NCBI GenBank assembly: GCA_910578395.1
Contig: CAJTPZ010000009.1
Span: 37,372 to 101,371 of the forward strand
Source: an uncultured Muribaculaceae bacterium
GTDB taxonomy: Bacteria; Bacteroidota; Bacteroidia; Bacteroidales; Muribaculaceae
Reading direction: 5' to 3'
Length of the DNA stretch: 64,000 nt
Shown here one piece after another: positions 1-8,374 of the stretch (within the stretch, counting starts at the first letter, position 1; every line of letters begins with the position of its first letter). The notes under the pieces are model-generated. The model was given only the letters and a program-made list of their open reading frames with translations, was not told the origin of the DNA and did not search any database. The position numbers and the translations under genes were made by a program.

Positions 1-316
1 CGGCAAGAGCTACCGAGGCTGAAAGCAGGATGTTGGAGATATTGAAAATTATACCTCCGGTGATTGCACTTGCGATATTGCTGCCGCTTACCTGCATCAG
101 ATCTTCTACGAAACTGCGGCCTCCGCTGCCGTGACTGCCGAGGGTGAAACCGAGTATGACCGACGTAAGCAGTATACCGATCACATAATCCCAGTAAAAC
201 AGTTCGTAACGCCAGGATTTACCGGCGAGTTTCTGTGAATTTCCCCATGATCCCCAGCAGAGCATGGTGATGAAGCATAGCACCACGGCCAGCCCGTAAC
301 TCTCAACGATAAACAT
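1..316 (-). CDS. Sugar permease of the GRP/DMT transporter type, N-terminal part (gene runs off the left edge)
   Basis: Only the first 105 codons are in the window. They start MFIVESYGLAVVLCFITMLC and continue with the aromatic-rich segment GNSQKLAGKSWRYELFYWDY and a glycine-rich stretch before the next hydrophobic helix. At least three hydrophobic membrane segments are visible (about residues 4-20, 45-62 and 85-105). This pattern is that of inner-membrane permeases of the glucose/ribose-type GRP branch of the drug/metabolite transporter superfamily. The gene lies 50 bases downstream of ribokinase on the same strand, so a role as a ribose or nucleoside-sugar importer feeding that kinase is a reasonable inference; the substrate cannot be read from the sequence. 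Confidence 0.75.
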   Translation of the reverse strand, partial: MFIVESYGLAVVLCFITMLCWGSWGNSQKLAGKSWRYELFYWDYVIGILLTSVILGFTLGSHGSGGRSFVEDLMQVSGSNIASAITGGIIFNISNILLSASVALA

Positions 317-366
317 GATTGTAAAGTGTTGTAGATGATTAGTATTTTAGGTTATCTATGTTTCGG

Positions 367-1287
367 TCACTGACGTTCGACTTCATGGCGGTGAGGTGTC
401 GATTGCTGTGCTCCTGCTCGTGTCACTGATATCGCAGAGCAGCGGCATGCGAAGTCCACGGCCTCTTCTATCGTTTGTCCTTCGTTGATGGCAACGCACA
501 AGGCGCCGCAGAATGTGTCGCCGGCGGCAGTAGTGTCAACCGCTTTTACTTTATGGGCAGGGACAGCGGTGAATTTGTTGCCTTCCTTCACCAGTGCACC
601 TTTTGAGCCAAGTGTCATGATTACAGTGTCTACGCCGCGGTCGCTGAGTGCGGTTGCCGCGCGTCGTGCATCTTCGTCGGTTTCTACAGGAATGCCTGAA
701 AGGATAGACGCTTCCGACTCGTTGGGTATGAGTATGTCCACATTGGCCAGAAGCTCGTCGGACAGAGGTTGGGCCGGAGCCGGGTTAAGCACTACTTTGC
801 CTCCATGTTTATGCACTGTTTCGGCTGCATATTCTACCGTTTCGATTGGAATTTCAAGCTGCATCAGCAGTATATCGCATTTTTCAAGCACTTCCGTCGC
901 CTGGTCGATATCTGTTGACAATAACCGCAGATTGGCTCCAGAAGCAACAGAAATGCTGTTTTCCCCTGTCTTTTCGTCAACAAGAATCAGTGCCACACCT
1001 GATGGGGCCTCATCGTCTACAAAAACATAGTCGACATTTATGCCTTCGCGCCGATAGTCTGTGATAGCCTTTTGGCCGAACACGTCTGATCCGATTTTGG
1101 ATATGAAGCACACGTTACCCCCCAGACGTGCAGCCGCAACAGCCTGATTGGCGCCTTTGCCTCCGTTGTTCATCATAAATTCACCGCCGAGTACCGTTTC
1201 TCCCGGTTTGGGCAGATGTGGTGATCTCACCACCATGTCGGTATTGCTGCTTCCAAGCACAACAATGTTTTTCAGGTCATTTTTCAT
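367..1287 (-). CDS. rbsK: Ribokinase (PfkB family)
   Basis: Phosphorylates D-ribose to ribose 5-phosphate with ATP in the cytoplasm. The 306-residue product has both PfkB signatures: GGKGANQAV at about residues 42-50 for sugar binding and DTTAAGDTFCGA at 251-262, where Asp257 is the expected catalytic base. Length matches the roughly 305 residues usual for RbsK. The reading frame is open 32 codons further upstream, but that extension is rich in Phe, His and Asn and does not resemble the family; the start MKNDLKNIVVLG places the first beta strand (IVVLGSSNTDMV) normally. It probably forms an operon with the permease that follows. A weak -7-like sequence on the minus strand (TATCTTTA, about 1341-1348) lies about 55 bases upstream of this start. 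Confidence 0.95.
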   Translation of the reverse strand: MKNDLKNIVVLGSSNTDMVVRSPHLPKPGETVLGGEFMMNNGGKGANQAVAAARLGGNVCFISKIGSDVFGQKAITDYRREGINVDYVFVDDEAPSGVALILVDEKTGENSISVASGANLRLLSTDIDQATEVLEKCDILLMQLEIPIETVEYAAETVHKHGGKVVLNPAPAQPLSDELLANVDILIPNESEASILSGIPVETDEDARRAATALSDRGVDTVIMTLGSKGALVKEGNKFTAVPAHKVKAVDTTAAGDTFCGALCVAINEGQTIEEAVDFACRCSAISVTRAGAQQSTPHRHEVERQ

Positions 1288-1486
1288 GGTATTGTTACTT
1301 TCATGGTATTGTCTTGACAGATGAAATCTGTTTGCATCATTAAAGATAACCAATAATCGAAAAAAGAAATATAAATTATTCAAAAAAACAGTGATAATTT
1401 TCGTTGCGGTACAGTATTTTAAGCCTAAATGTTTTCGTGGTAAACAAAAAACATGGAAATAATAGTATTATATAATAAAAAATGTG

Positions 1487-1494
1487 TATATTTG
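1487..1494 (+). promoter_or_regulatory. -7 box of the tRNA-Pro promoter
   Basis: TATATTTG matches the Bacteroidetes -7 consensus TAnnTTTG and ends 10 bases before the tRNA. No clear TTTG -33 element was found at the usual distance. Confidence 0.65.
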
Positions 1495-1504
1495 CAGCGC
1501 AATT

Positions 1505-1578
1505 CGGGGCGTAGCGCAGTCCGGTAGCGCACCTGGTTTGGGACCAGGTGGTCGCAGGTTCGAATCCTGTCACCCCGA
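1505..1578 (+). tRNA. tRNA-Pro(UGG)
   Basis: A complete cloverleaf can be drawn: acceptor CGGGGCG with CACCCCG (one C-A mismatch in the sixth pair), anticodon stem CCTGG/CCAGG with loop TTTGGGA giving anticodon TGG, and T arm GCAGG-TTCGAAT-CCTGT. The discriminator base is A and the 3' CCA is not fully encoded. It is a single gene, flanked by a promoter box and a terminator. A 65-codon minus-strand frame across it is an artefact of tRNA sequence. Confidence 0.97.
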
Positions 1579-1579
1579 C

Positions 1580-1620
1580 AAAAAGACAATTTGCATTTCC
1601 GCAGATTGTCTTTTTGTTTT
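1580..1620. terminator. Bidirectional terminator between tRNA-Pro and the dus gene
   Basis: Inverted repeat AAAAAGACAAT (1580-1590) and ATTGTCTTTTT (1605-1615) followed by TTTT. Because its arms are A/T tracts it can end both the plus-strand tRNA transcript and the minus-strand transcript ending at 1630. Confidence 0.75.
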
Positions 1621-1629
1621 ATTTAATAT

Positions 1630-2568
1630 TCAGTACAACGATGATATGGCGGCAGTGTAGCGTGATAGGGAAGCAGCTTTTCTGATTGCTTTCCATGTCT
1701 TGCGTCCTATTTCGTCCTCGAGGTATTCCCAGAATGGTTTTAGTTTGGACAGAATCTGTGATTCGCCGCAAAGTGTAGTTTCATAGTGGTTTATGATGCC
1801 GGTGTGTAGTGCAAGAATGTGGTCCAGACGTTCTTTGTGATCCCATATGCTGCCGTTTCGCCACTCGGCGATAAGCGACGGCCGGGCAAGTAGTCCGCGA
1901 CCAGTCATTATCGTTGTGATTGAAGGGAATCTGCCGGCAATTCTGTTTATATCATCAGTTGTTTTTATGTCACCGTTGAACACGATTTTATGTGCGGTGC
2001 GTTCGATCAGGCGATCCAGTGCTTTGAAATCCAGTTCTCCGCTATATTGCTGTCGCGCCACTCTCGGATGCACGGTGAGATGTGTGAGCGGCATACGGTT
2101 CATCACATCGATGCTTTGCTGCCATTCATCGGAACTATCGACACCGAGGCGCATTTTTGCAGAAAATTCAATACCTGCCGAGGCGTATTGGTGCATCGAC
2201 TCAACGATTTTTTCAAGCACACATGTGTTTGCTATAAGAGCCGCACCACGACCTTTGCCAGTCTGTGGTGGAAACGGGCATCCCATGTTTAGGTCTATGG
2301 TCTTGTGTCTTTCGCGTATGAGAGTGTCAACAAGTATTGTGAACTCATCTTTGTCGCGGACAATGATCTGTGGAACCACAGAGTGGTTTATGTTGAGCGG
2401 AGAACAGGTATCCTTAAGATCACGTTGGCGCACCTCGTTGCGTTCGACTCTTACAAACGGGGTATAGTATACGTCGGCCGCACCGTTGCGGCATCCGTAG
2501 ACTTCAGCATGGAAATGCCTGTAGGAAGCTTCGGTATAGCCTTGCAGCGGTGCGGCAAAGAATTTCAT
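1630..2568 (-). CDS. tRNA-dihydrouridine synthase (Dus family)
   Basis: A flavin-dependent enzyme that reduces specific uridines in tRNA to dihydrouridine. The 312-residue product opens with the FMN-binding beta strand FFAAPLQGYTEASYR and carries the family active-site segment DLNMGCPFPP with Cys97 as the general acid. Further conserved pieces are FSAKMRLGV, LTVHPRVARQQYSG, VFNGDIKT and MTGRGLLARPSL, all in TIM-barrel order. Length is normal for the family. It starts 9 bases after the TolC-type gene, so it is probably the last gene of the efflux transcription unit; no functional link to efflux is evident and read-through co-expression is the simplest reading. The particular Dus subgroup (A, B or C) and target uridine cannot be decided here. 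Confidence 0.93.
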   Translation of the reverse strand: MKFFAAPLQGYTEASYRHFHAEVYGCRNGAADVYYTPFVRVERNEVRQRDLKDTCSPLNINHSVVPQIIVRDKDEFTILVDTLIRERHKTIDLNMGCPFPPQTGKGRGAALIANTCVLEKIVESMHQYASAGIEFSAKMRLGVDSSDEWQQSIDVMNRMPLTHLTVHPRVARQQYSGELDFKALDRLIERTAHKIVFNGDIKTTDDINRIAGRFPSITTIMTGRGLLARPSLIAEWRNGSIWDHKERLDHILALHTGIINHYETTLCGESQILSKLKPFWEYLEDEIGRKTWKAIRKAASLSRYTAAISSLY

Positions 2569-2577
2569 TGAGGTTGC

Positions 2578-3930
2578 TTATTTTCGCAGATCGCCTTTGT
2601 AGAACATGAGTATTCGGTATCTGAGCAAGCACTCGTAGTGCGACTGTATGCGCTGGAGGGTGGTGCGCAGAAGTGTGTTTTTGCTTTGCTCAAATTCTTG
2701 TGGATTGGCGCGTCCGATATTATATTTTTCCTGCATTGCCTCAAATGCCGCGCGGTTTGCGGTTTCTGTCTCCAGTGCGGTAAGGTAGGTCTGTCGTGCA
2801 CCGGTTGCCTTATAATAGGCTGACTGTATGGTGCGGTACAGTTCTGTTTCTGTCTGGTCGAGTTGGAGTTGTGCCTGAAGATGTTGCAGTTTGGCTTTTC
2901 TTACGGCATTTCTGGTTGAAAATCCGTCGAATAGTGGTACCTGAAGCGAAATGCCTATCATCTTTGAAAAATTCTCACGCATCTGGGTTCGGAATCCGGT
3001 GTTATTGAATCCGCTGACCGTATAGTAGCTTGAGTTGAGGCCTCCCATCAGCGACAGAGTTGGCATGTAACCTGATTTTGCGATCGAGATATAATTTTCA
3101 GCCGCTTTTATCGAGTTGCGAGAGGCAAGCACCGAGTTGTTGTTTATCATCGCTTCGCGGTAGATGACATCGGCTTTAGGTATTATTGGCAGTTCGGTGT
3201 CGGCAAGAGGGCATACTGAGAAATTTTCTATGGAGCCGAGTTTCAGCAACTGGGCAAGATCAAGCACGGCATTAGTGTAGTCGTTGGTTGATGTAGCAAC
3301 CTGCAGCTTGTCTTGTTCAAGCTGTGACTGGGCTTCCACAACATCTATTTCTGCTATTTTTCCTGCATCGGCAAGAGCTTTTTGACGGTCGCATTCATAG
3401 GCCGATAATTCGACCTGAGTGCGTGCGGTCTCCAGAAGTTCATGAGTGTAAAGTACCTGAAGATAACCGGATATTACATTCAGCGTTACATCATCCTTTG
3501 CCGCCTCTGCCTGATAAAGAAGTGTGGTAAGGTTGGTCTTGGCATATTTGAGCTGACTGATGTTGCGCATCTGAAACAACGGCATCTGAGCGTTTAGCCC
3601 GATGGAAAAGTTGGTCGTGTTGCGGTTGGCATAGGTGTTTTCCGATGTCAGTCCGCGGCCGAAGTTGACTGATTCCGAGGCAGAGCCGCTCACAGTCGGC
3701 AGGAATGCGTTTTTTGCTTCCGTGATGTCGAGTTCTCCTGAGTGCCTGTTCAGCTCCCGCTCTTTAACTGTCAGATTGTGGAGGATGGCATAGTTTATAC
3801 AACTGTCAAGACTCCATGCTCCCTGTGCTCCGACCGGAAGTGCTGTGTCGGAGTTGTCTTGCGCAGATACTGCTGATGGCATGGCGCATATCGCCGCCAA
3901 TGCCGCATATATGGCTTTTTTTAATATCAT
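2578..3930 (-). CDS. TolC-type outer-membrane efflux channel
   Basis: Outer-membrane channel subunit of a tripartite exporter. The 450-residue protein has a signal peptide (MILKKAIYAALAAICAMPSAVSA, then AQDN) and the duplicated OEP architecture: first half with LDSCINYAILHN and LNAQMPLFQMRNISQLKYAKTN, second half with YREAMINNNSVLASRNS and LQVPLFDGFSTRNAVRKAKL, each followed by long alpha-helical, Gln/Ala-rich coiled coil. The motif PLFDGFSTRNAVRKA is characteristic of this family. It lies 12 bases downstream of the membrane-fusion protein gene and completes an ABC-type tripartite pump with the genes that precede it. The substrate is unknown. Confidence 0.95.
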   Translation of the reverse strand: MILKKAIYAALAAICAMPSAVSAQDNSDTALPVGAQGAWSLDSCINYAILHNLTVKERELNRHSGELDITEAKNAFLPTVSGSASESVNFGRGLTSENTYANRNTTNFSIGLNAQMPLFQMRNISQLKYAKTNLTTLLYQAEAAKDDVTLNVISGYLQVLYTHELLETARTQVELSAYECDRQKALADAGKIAEIDVVEAQSQLEQDKLQVATSTNDYTNAVLDLAQLLKLGSIENFSVCPLADTELPIIPKADVIYREAMINNNSVLASRNSIKAAENYISIAKSGYMPTLSLMGGLNSSYYTVSGFNNTGFRTQMRENFSKMIGISLQVPLFDGFSTRNAVRKAKLQHLQAQLQLDQTETELYRTIQSAYYKATGARQTYLTALETETANRAAFEAMQEKYNIGRANPQEFEQSKNTLLRTTLQRIQSHYECLLRYRILMFYKGDLRK

Positions 3931-3942
3931 GGATCGGAGGCG

Positions 3943-5046
3943 TTAGTTGTTTTTACTGCCGCGAAGAGAATTTTCAGTTGTGATGTCGCCGCCTTTGACT
4001 GCGATGTTTACGCCGTCGGATATACCGGTGGTGATAGGTGTACGTTTGAAAACCTGTTTGTCTTCCGAAGCGGCCTTGTCCAGAACATAGACAAACGTGC
4101 TGTCACCTTCAAAATCGATGACACGTTCAGGTATGGTAAGCGCGTTTTCTTCCCGTTCGAGTATCACGGTTGCGTTGGCGCTGTAGCCGGCACGGAGCTC
4201 TATTTCCTGATCCACGTTTATGGCGGCTTTGATCTCAAAAGTGTTGGTACCGTTATTTTCTGTTGCCATAGGGGCTATTTTTTCGATTACAGCCTTCATG
4301 TTGCCGTTGGATATCGCTCCGATGGTAATTTCAACGTCCATTCCTTCCGATAGCATAGCGACTTCGGTTTCGTCGATTTTGCCGTTGAAGATTATGTCGC
4401 TCATGTCGGCTACCGAAGCTATGGTAGTGCCGTCGTTCATTGTGTTGGCCTGTATGACAGAACTTCCCACTTTTACCGGTACCTCAAGCACGAGACCTGA
4501 AATTGTGGCACGCACGAGGGTATTGGAACTTTTTGCATTTGAGGTCGAGATACCGTCGCGCACGATCGACAGGTTTTCTCTTGCAGCATCCAGTTCCTCT
4601 CTTGCCTGATCGAGAGCCAGTTGGTCTTTTTCAAAATTTTCACGGCTCTCAAACTTTTTTTCATATAACTCTTTTGTGCGGCTGAAAGTAGCCTTTTGGT
4701 TTGCGAGAGACAGTTCTGCAAGTTTTACACGGCTTTCTGCCGAAGCGAGCTGTCCTTCATCGGGCACGACTTTGATCTTGGCGATGATGTCACCCTCTTT
4801 CACCTGGTCGCCTGCCTCGACGTTGATTTCAGAAATTATGCCTGATACCTGAGGTTTAATCTCAATCTTGTCGCGGGGTTCAATCTTGCCTGTGAGCACT
4901 GTTGTGCGTTCGATTGAGCCGTTGGTCGGGCTTACAAGTTCGTATACGGTGTCTTTTTCACTTGAATTAATGAACAGATATACGAATGTGCCGATGAAGA
5001 TCAGGGCGATTATCACCCACATGAGCACTTTGAAAAACTTTTTCAT
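3943..5046 (-). CDS. Membrane-fusion (periplasmic adaptor) protein, MacA/HlyD type
   Basis: Periplasmic adaptor that bridges the inner-membrane ABC permeases and the TolC-type channel. The 367-residue product has one N-terminal membrane anchor (about residues 8-28), a biotinyl-lipoyl-like segment split around the hairpin (IKPQVSGIISEINVEAGDQVKEGDIIAKI and later VRATISGLVLEVPVKVGSSV), a central alpha-helical hairpin of about 60 residues (LASAESRVKLAELSLANQKATFSRTKELY and on) and a beta-barrel plus membrane-proximal domain. It sits 67 bases after the second permease. This arrangement is that of MacA, but the size is at the short end. Confidence 0.94.
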   Translation of the reverse strand: MKKFFKVLMWVIIALIFIGTFVYLFINSSEKDTVYELVSPTNGSIERTTVLTGKIEPRDKIEIKPQVSGIISEINVEAGDQVKEGDIIAKIKVVPDEGQLASAESRVKLAELSLANQKATFSRTKELYEKKFESRENFEKDQLALDQAREELDAARENLSIVRDGISTSNAKSSNTLVRATISGLVLEVPVKVGSSVIQANTMNDGTTIASVADMSDIIFNGKIDETEVAMLSEGMDVEITIGAISNGNMKAVIEKIAPMATENNGTNTFEIKAAINVDQEIELRAGYSANATVILEREENALTIPERVIDFEGDSTFVYVLDKAASEDKQVFKRTPITTGISDGVNIAVKGGDITTENSLRGSKNN

Positions 5047-5113
5047 CGCAAATGTTTTCTGTATGTTCGTTTTACTTATTTATTTCTTGTTGAAACGCTC
5101 AATATGCGGCGTT

Positions 5114-6361
5114 TTATTTTGAGTTCATCGCCTCGATCGGTTTGATTTTCATCGCTTTTATTGCCGGAATAAAACCTGCCGCTACGCCGAGTATCATGAA
5201 GACGACAACAATCTCGACCGCTCCGTCAAAGCTGAGCATGAATTCAGGTGTGCCTTTCTCGTCGGTTGTGATTACCTCGACGAGATTCAGCACTACTGTC
5301 GCGAATGTTATACCTGCGATGCCGGCTACAGCTGTCAGCGCCATACCTTCCGACAATACCTGTGTGATGATGTCAGAAGGCTTGGCACCGATGGCGCGGC
5401 GTATGCCTATCTCCTGTGTGCGTTCCTTCACTATTACCCACATGATGTTGCCGACACCGATTATTCCGGCTATCAGCGTGCCTGCGCCGACAAATAATGC
5501 AAGGAGCGATATACCCATGAAAAGATTGTCGATCATCTGGAATGCTTCAGACACATCCATGAAAAACATCGCGTTATCATCATCGGGGTGCAGCATTTTG
5601 TGGTTTGAGGTAAGTATGCGCATGATCCTTGGTTTCAGTTCAGTAGGCGATATGCCTTTTTTGGCTGTGAACATGATGCCACCAAGATTTTCGCCTGAAT
5701 TGAACGCTTTTCTGAATACACCTATGGGTGCTACTACCGAGTCATCGATCTTGCTGTTGATACTTATCTCGCTTGTCTGATATGCAACACCTACAATTTT
5801 GAAATATACGCTATTAACTTCGATGTATTCGCCGATGGGAGAACTGTGTGGGAAAAGTGAGCCTGCGATATTTTTGCCTATGACACATATCTTTTTGTTG
5901 AGCAGGTCATCGGATTCATTTATAAAGCGACCTTCCAGGACTATAGGTTCGAAGATTTTGCTGTATTCGCTGTCAATACCGGTTACTGTGGCTGAGGTCG
6001 ACAGGGTACCCTTGCCTATGGTTGACTGGATACTTGACATACCGGTCATGACCTCGATTTCAGGTATACCGGCCCGTATGTTGCGTTGGTCAGTTACAGT
6101 AAGTTCCCACGATGTGCCTTTGTTGAATCCTTGATGGCTCATTGTCGTGCGGTTGGGGAATATGATGGCGGTATTGGTGGCAAATCCCTCGAAATTACGT
6201 CGCAGCATGTTCTCCATTCCTTTGGCACCCCCGAGCATCATCGCAAGCATTGCTGTGCCCCAGAAGATACCGAATGCCGTGAGAAATGTCCGTGTCTTGT
6301 TTCGGGCAAGTGTGGCGCCAATCTCTTTCCAGTTCTCTATGTCAAAAAAAGTGGTCTTCAT
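5114..6361 (-). CDS. MacB-type ABC transporter permease 1
   Basis: Inner-membrane permease of the MacB/FtsX fold. The 415-residue sequence has one N-terminal membrane helix (about residues 24-45, TRTFLTAFGIFWGTAMLAMM), a large periplasmic MacB_PCD domain, and three C-terminal helices beginning near GISLLALFVGAGTLIAGIIG. The conserved cytoplasmic coupling segment RTQEIGIRRAIGAKPSDI and the terminal AMKIKPIEAM are intact. The ATPase is not fused but encoded by a separate gene. With the other permease 24 bases upstream, a heterodimer of two different permeases is the likely state. Close relatives export peptides, macrolides or lipoproteins, but nothing in this sequence identifies a substrate. 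Confidence 0.93.
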   Translation of the reverse strand: MKTTFFDIENWKEIGATLARNKTRTFLTAFGIFWGTAMLAMMLGGAKGMENMLRRNFEGFATNTAIIFPNRTTMSHQGFNKGTSWELTVTDQRNIRAGIPEIEVMTGMSSIQSTIGKGTLSTSATVTGIDSEYSKIFEPIVLEGRFINESDDLLNKKICVIGKNIAGSLFPHSSPIGEYIEVNSVYFKIVGVAYQTSEISINSKIDDSVVAPIGVFRKAFNSGENLGGIMFTAKKGISPTELKPRIMRILTSNHKMLHPDDDNAMFFMDVSEAFQMIDNLFMGISLLALFVGAGTLIAGIIGVGNIMWVIVKERTQEIGIRRAIGAKPSDIITQVLSEGMALTAVAGIAGITFATVVLNLVEVITTDEKGTPEFMLSFDGAVEIVVVFMILGVAAGFIPAIKAMKIKPIEAMNSK

Positions 6362-6385
6362 CGTTATTTCTCTGGTTTTGCGTCG

Positions 6386-7606
6386 TCACTCGTCGCGCAG
6401 TGCTTCGACAGGCTTGACTTTAAGTGCCTTGAGCGCAGGAAAAAGTCCTGCCATGCATCCGGCGATAATCAGCACGACAGTCACCTTTATCGCTATCGAT
6501 ATATCGATGCGGGCGTTTGATATAAAATCGGTCCCTTCGATCAGATTGTTGATCACCTCCATTATGAGGATGCCGGAAAAGACTCCTATGTAGCCGAAAA
6601 AGCCTGTGATAGCGACGCTTTCGGTCAGGATCTGTGTGAGTATGTTGCGTGGTTTCGCTCCGATGGCGCGGCGTATGCCTATCTCGTGTGTGCGTTCTTT
6701 GACTGACACAAACATGATGTTGCTCACGCCGATAATGCCCGACAGCATAGTAAACAGACCTATGATCCACATGGCAAGTTCAAGGATCCACATTCCTGCG
6801 CCCATCTGCAACTGCTGTTTAAACCGGTTCCATATCCGTACCGCGCCGTCATCGTCGGGTGCGAATTTATGGATGCGTGATAGTGTTCCTTTGATATCGT
6901 TTTCAGCTTTTGTGCCGTCTTCTTCGGTTTTTACGTTTTTAAGTTCTACTGCAAGCACATCGACCGACAAGTTGTAGCCATTGAGAGCCTTGGCGGTGGT
7001 GAACGGAATGTAGGTTTCCTGGCCGAATTTCGGGTTGATGACTCCGACTACCGTGAACGACAGATCTTTTAGTTTCACTGTTTTTCCGATTGATTCCTCA
7101 GGGGTCCCGAAGAGAATCGAGGCATTCTGTTCAGTGAGCACTACGATTTTGCGTTTCTGGTCAAGATCAAGCTGGTTTATAAAGCGGCCGTAGGTGAGAG
7201 GCGTGCCGCGTTTGGTGAGCTCATCAGGAAAAACGCCTTCATATCCGGTCGAGATATAGTCTTTAGGCGATGATATTGTGATAGCCGAGCCACTCATTGT
7301 CGATGATACCTGTTGCGCATAGTTTCCGTTCTGGCTTTCTACCGTTGCCAGATCCCGGTCCTTAAGATCGATATATCTACCTTCTTTTAGTCCGTTGTAG
7401 GCTTTAGAGGTGCGCCCGGGAAATATATTGATGTAGTTTGATCCCTGTGACATCACATTCTGCTTGAAGGGGTTGGTCACACCCTGCGACATGCTCAGCA
7501 GAATTATTAGCATGAATATTCCCCATGCGACCGACAGTCCGGTCAGAGTAGTGCGCAGTTTGTTGTTGCTCAGTGACTGCTTTATTTCTCTTGCAAGATC
7601 AAACAT
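6386..7606 (-). CDS. MacB-type ABC transporter permease 2
   Basis: Second permease of the same exporter, 406 residues, with the same plan: N-terminal helix after LRTTLTGLSVAWGIFMLIIL, a periplasmic domain of roughly 230 residues, then three helices starting around WILELAMWIIGLFTMLSGII. The coupling helix RTHEIGIRRAIGAKPRNI closely matches that of its partner, which points to an old tandem duplication, while the periplasmic halves have diverged. Its start codon overlaps the end of the ATPase gene by 8 bases, indicating translational coupling. An unrelated reading as a lipoprotein-release LolE-like protein is possible because LolCE share this fold, but a dedicated adaptor and TolC partner argue for an exporter. 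Confidence 0.93.
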   Translation of the reverse strand: MFDLAREIKQSLSNNKLRTTLTGLSVAWGIFMLIILLSMSQGVTNPFKQNVMSQGSNYINIFPGRTSKAYNGLKEGRYIDLKDRDLATVESQNGNYAQQVSSTMSGSAITISSPKDYISTGYEGVFPDELTKRGTPLTYGRFINQLDLDQKRKIVVLTEQNASILFGTPEESIGKTVKLKDLSFTVVGVINPKFGQETYIPFTTAKALNGYNLSVDVLAVELKNVKTEEDGTKAENDIKGTLSRIHKFAPDDDGAVRIWNRFKQQLQMGAGMWILELAMWIIGLFTMLSGIIGVSNIMFVSVKERTHEIGIRRAIGAKPRNILTQILTESVAITGFFGYIGVFSGILIMEVINNLIEGTDFISNARIDISIAIKVTVVLIIAGCMAGLFPALKALKVKPVEALRDE

Positions 7607-8288
7607 TTTCGTCGGGAAGTATTAGGCCGTCGGAGATGCGTATGATGCGGTTGGTCTTGGCTCCGACACCAGGGTCATGGGTTACGATTATTATTGTCAT
7701 GCCTGCATCGGAGTTCAGATCTCTGAATACTTGCATCACTTCCTTGGACGTCTGGCTGTCGAGAGCTCCGGTCGGTTCGTCGGCAAGTATGATCGACGGT
7801 TTTGTAATGAGAGAGCGGGCGATTGCCACACGCTGTTTCTGACCGCCCGACAGTTCTCCGGGGAGGTGGTGGGCACGGTCGGCGAGACCCATGCGGTCGA
7901 GCTGTTCCATGGCGAGCATATTGCGCTTTTTGCGCGATACTCCCTGATAGAAAAGCGGCAACGCCACATTTTCTATCGCATTCTTATAGCTTATAAGATT
8001 GAACGATTGAAATACAAACCCTATAAGGCGGTTGCGCAGTTCGGCTGCACGGTTTTCACTCAGATTCTTGATAAGTGTTCCGTTGAGCACATAATCTCCT
8101 GAATCATAGTTGTCGAGAATGCCGAGTATATTTAGAAGAGTTGATTTGCCTGAGCCTGACGCACCCATGATTGACACAAGTTCCCCACGGCTGATTTCAA
8201 GATTGATTCCTTTGAGCACGTGGAGCGGCACTATGCCTGGATATGTCTTGTTGACATCGGTCAGCGTTATTATTGCATTTTGCGACAT
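7599..8288 (-). CDS. ABC transporter ATP-binding subunit, MacB/LolD class
   Basis: Cytoplasmic ATPase powering the two permeases. The 229-residue product has Walker A GASGSGKST (42-50), Q-loop FVFQSFNL, ABC signature LSGGQ (146-150), Walker B IILADE (166-171), the D-loop GALDSQT and the switch His in IVTHDPG. The frame is open 27 codons further upstream, but that stretch does not look like the family; MSQNAIITLTDVNKTYPG gives the standard N-terminal strand. It is the first gene of the transcription unit and follows the dcp-type gene by 86 bases, so it may have its own promoter or be read through from dcp. Confidence 0.96.
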   Translation of the reverse strand: MSQNAIITLTDVNKTYPGIVPLHVLKGINLEISRGELVSIMGASGSGKSTLLNILGILDNYDSGDYVLNGTLIKNLSENRAAELRNRLIGFVFQSFNLISYKNAIENVALPLFYQGVSRKKRNMLAMEQLDRMGLADRAHHLPGELSGGQKQRVAIARSLITKPSIILADEPTGALDSQTSKEVMQVFRDLNSDAGMTIIIVTHDPGVGAKTNRIIRISDGLILPDENV

Positions 8289-8374
8289 TGCTTGATCCTG
8301 ATTGGTCTTCGGTTTTGTTATCGTTAATATAGACGTGGGTTGTAGCAAAAAAGTTACAATGCATGTCAAAAAAA

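Noticed and set aside
1376..1573. Minus-strand frame of 65 codons across tRNA-Pro
   Set aside because: It reads through the tRNA (MTGFEPATTWSQTRC-type sequence), a known artefact of translating tRNA genes.
6386..7606. Possible frameshift or duplication artefact: two similar permeases in tandem
   Set aside because: Both frames are full length with complete membrane segments and differ clearly in the periplasmic domain, so they are two real genes.
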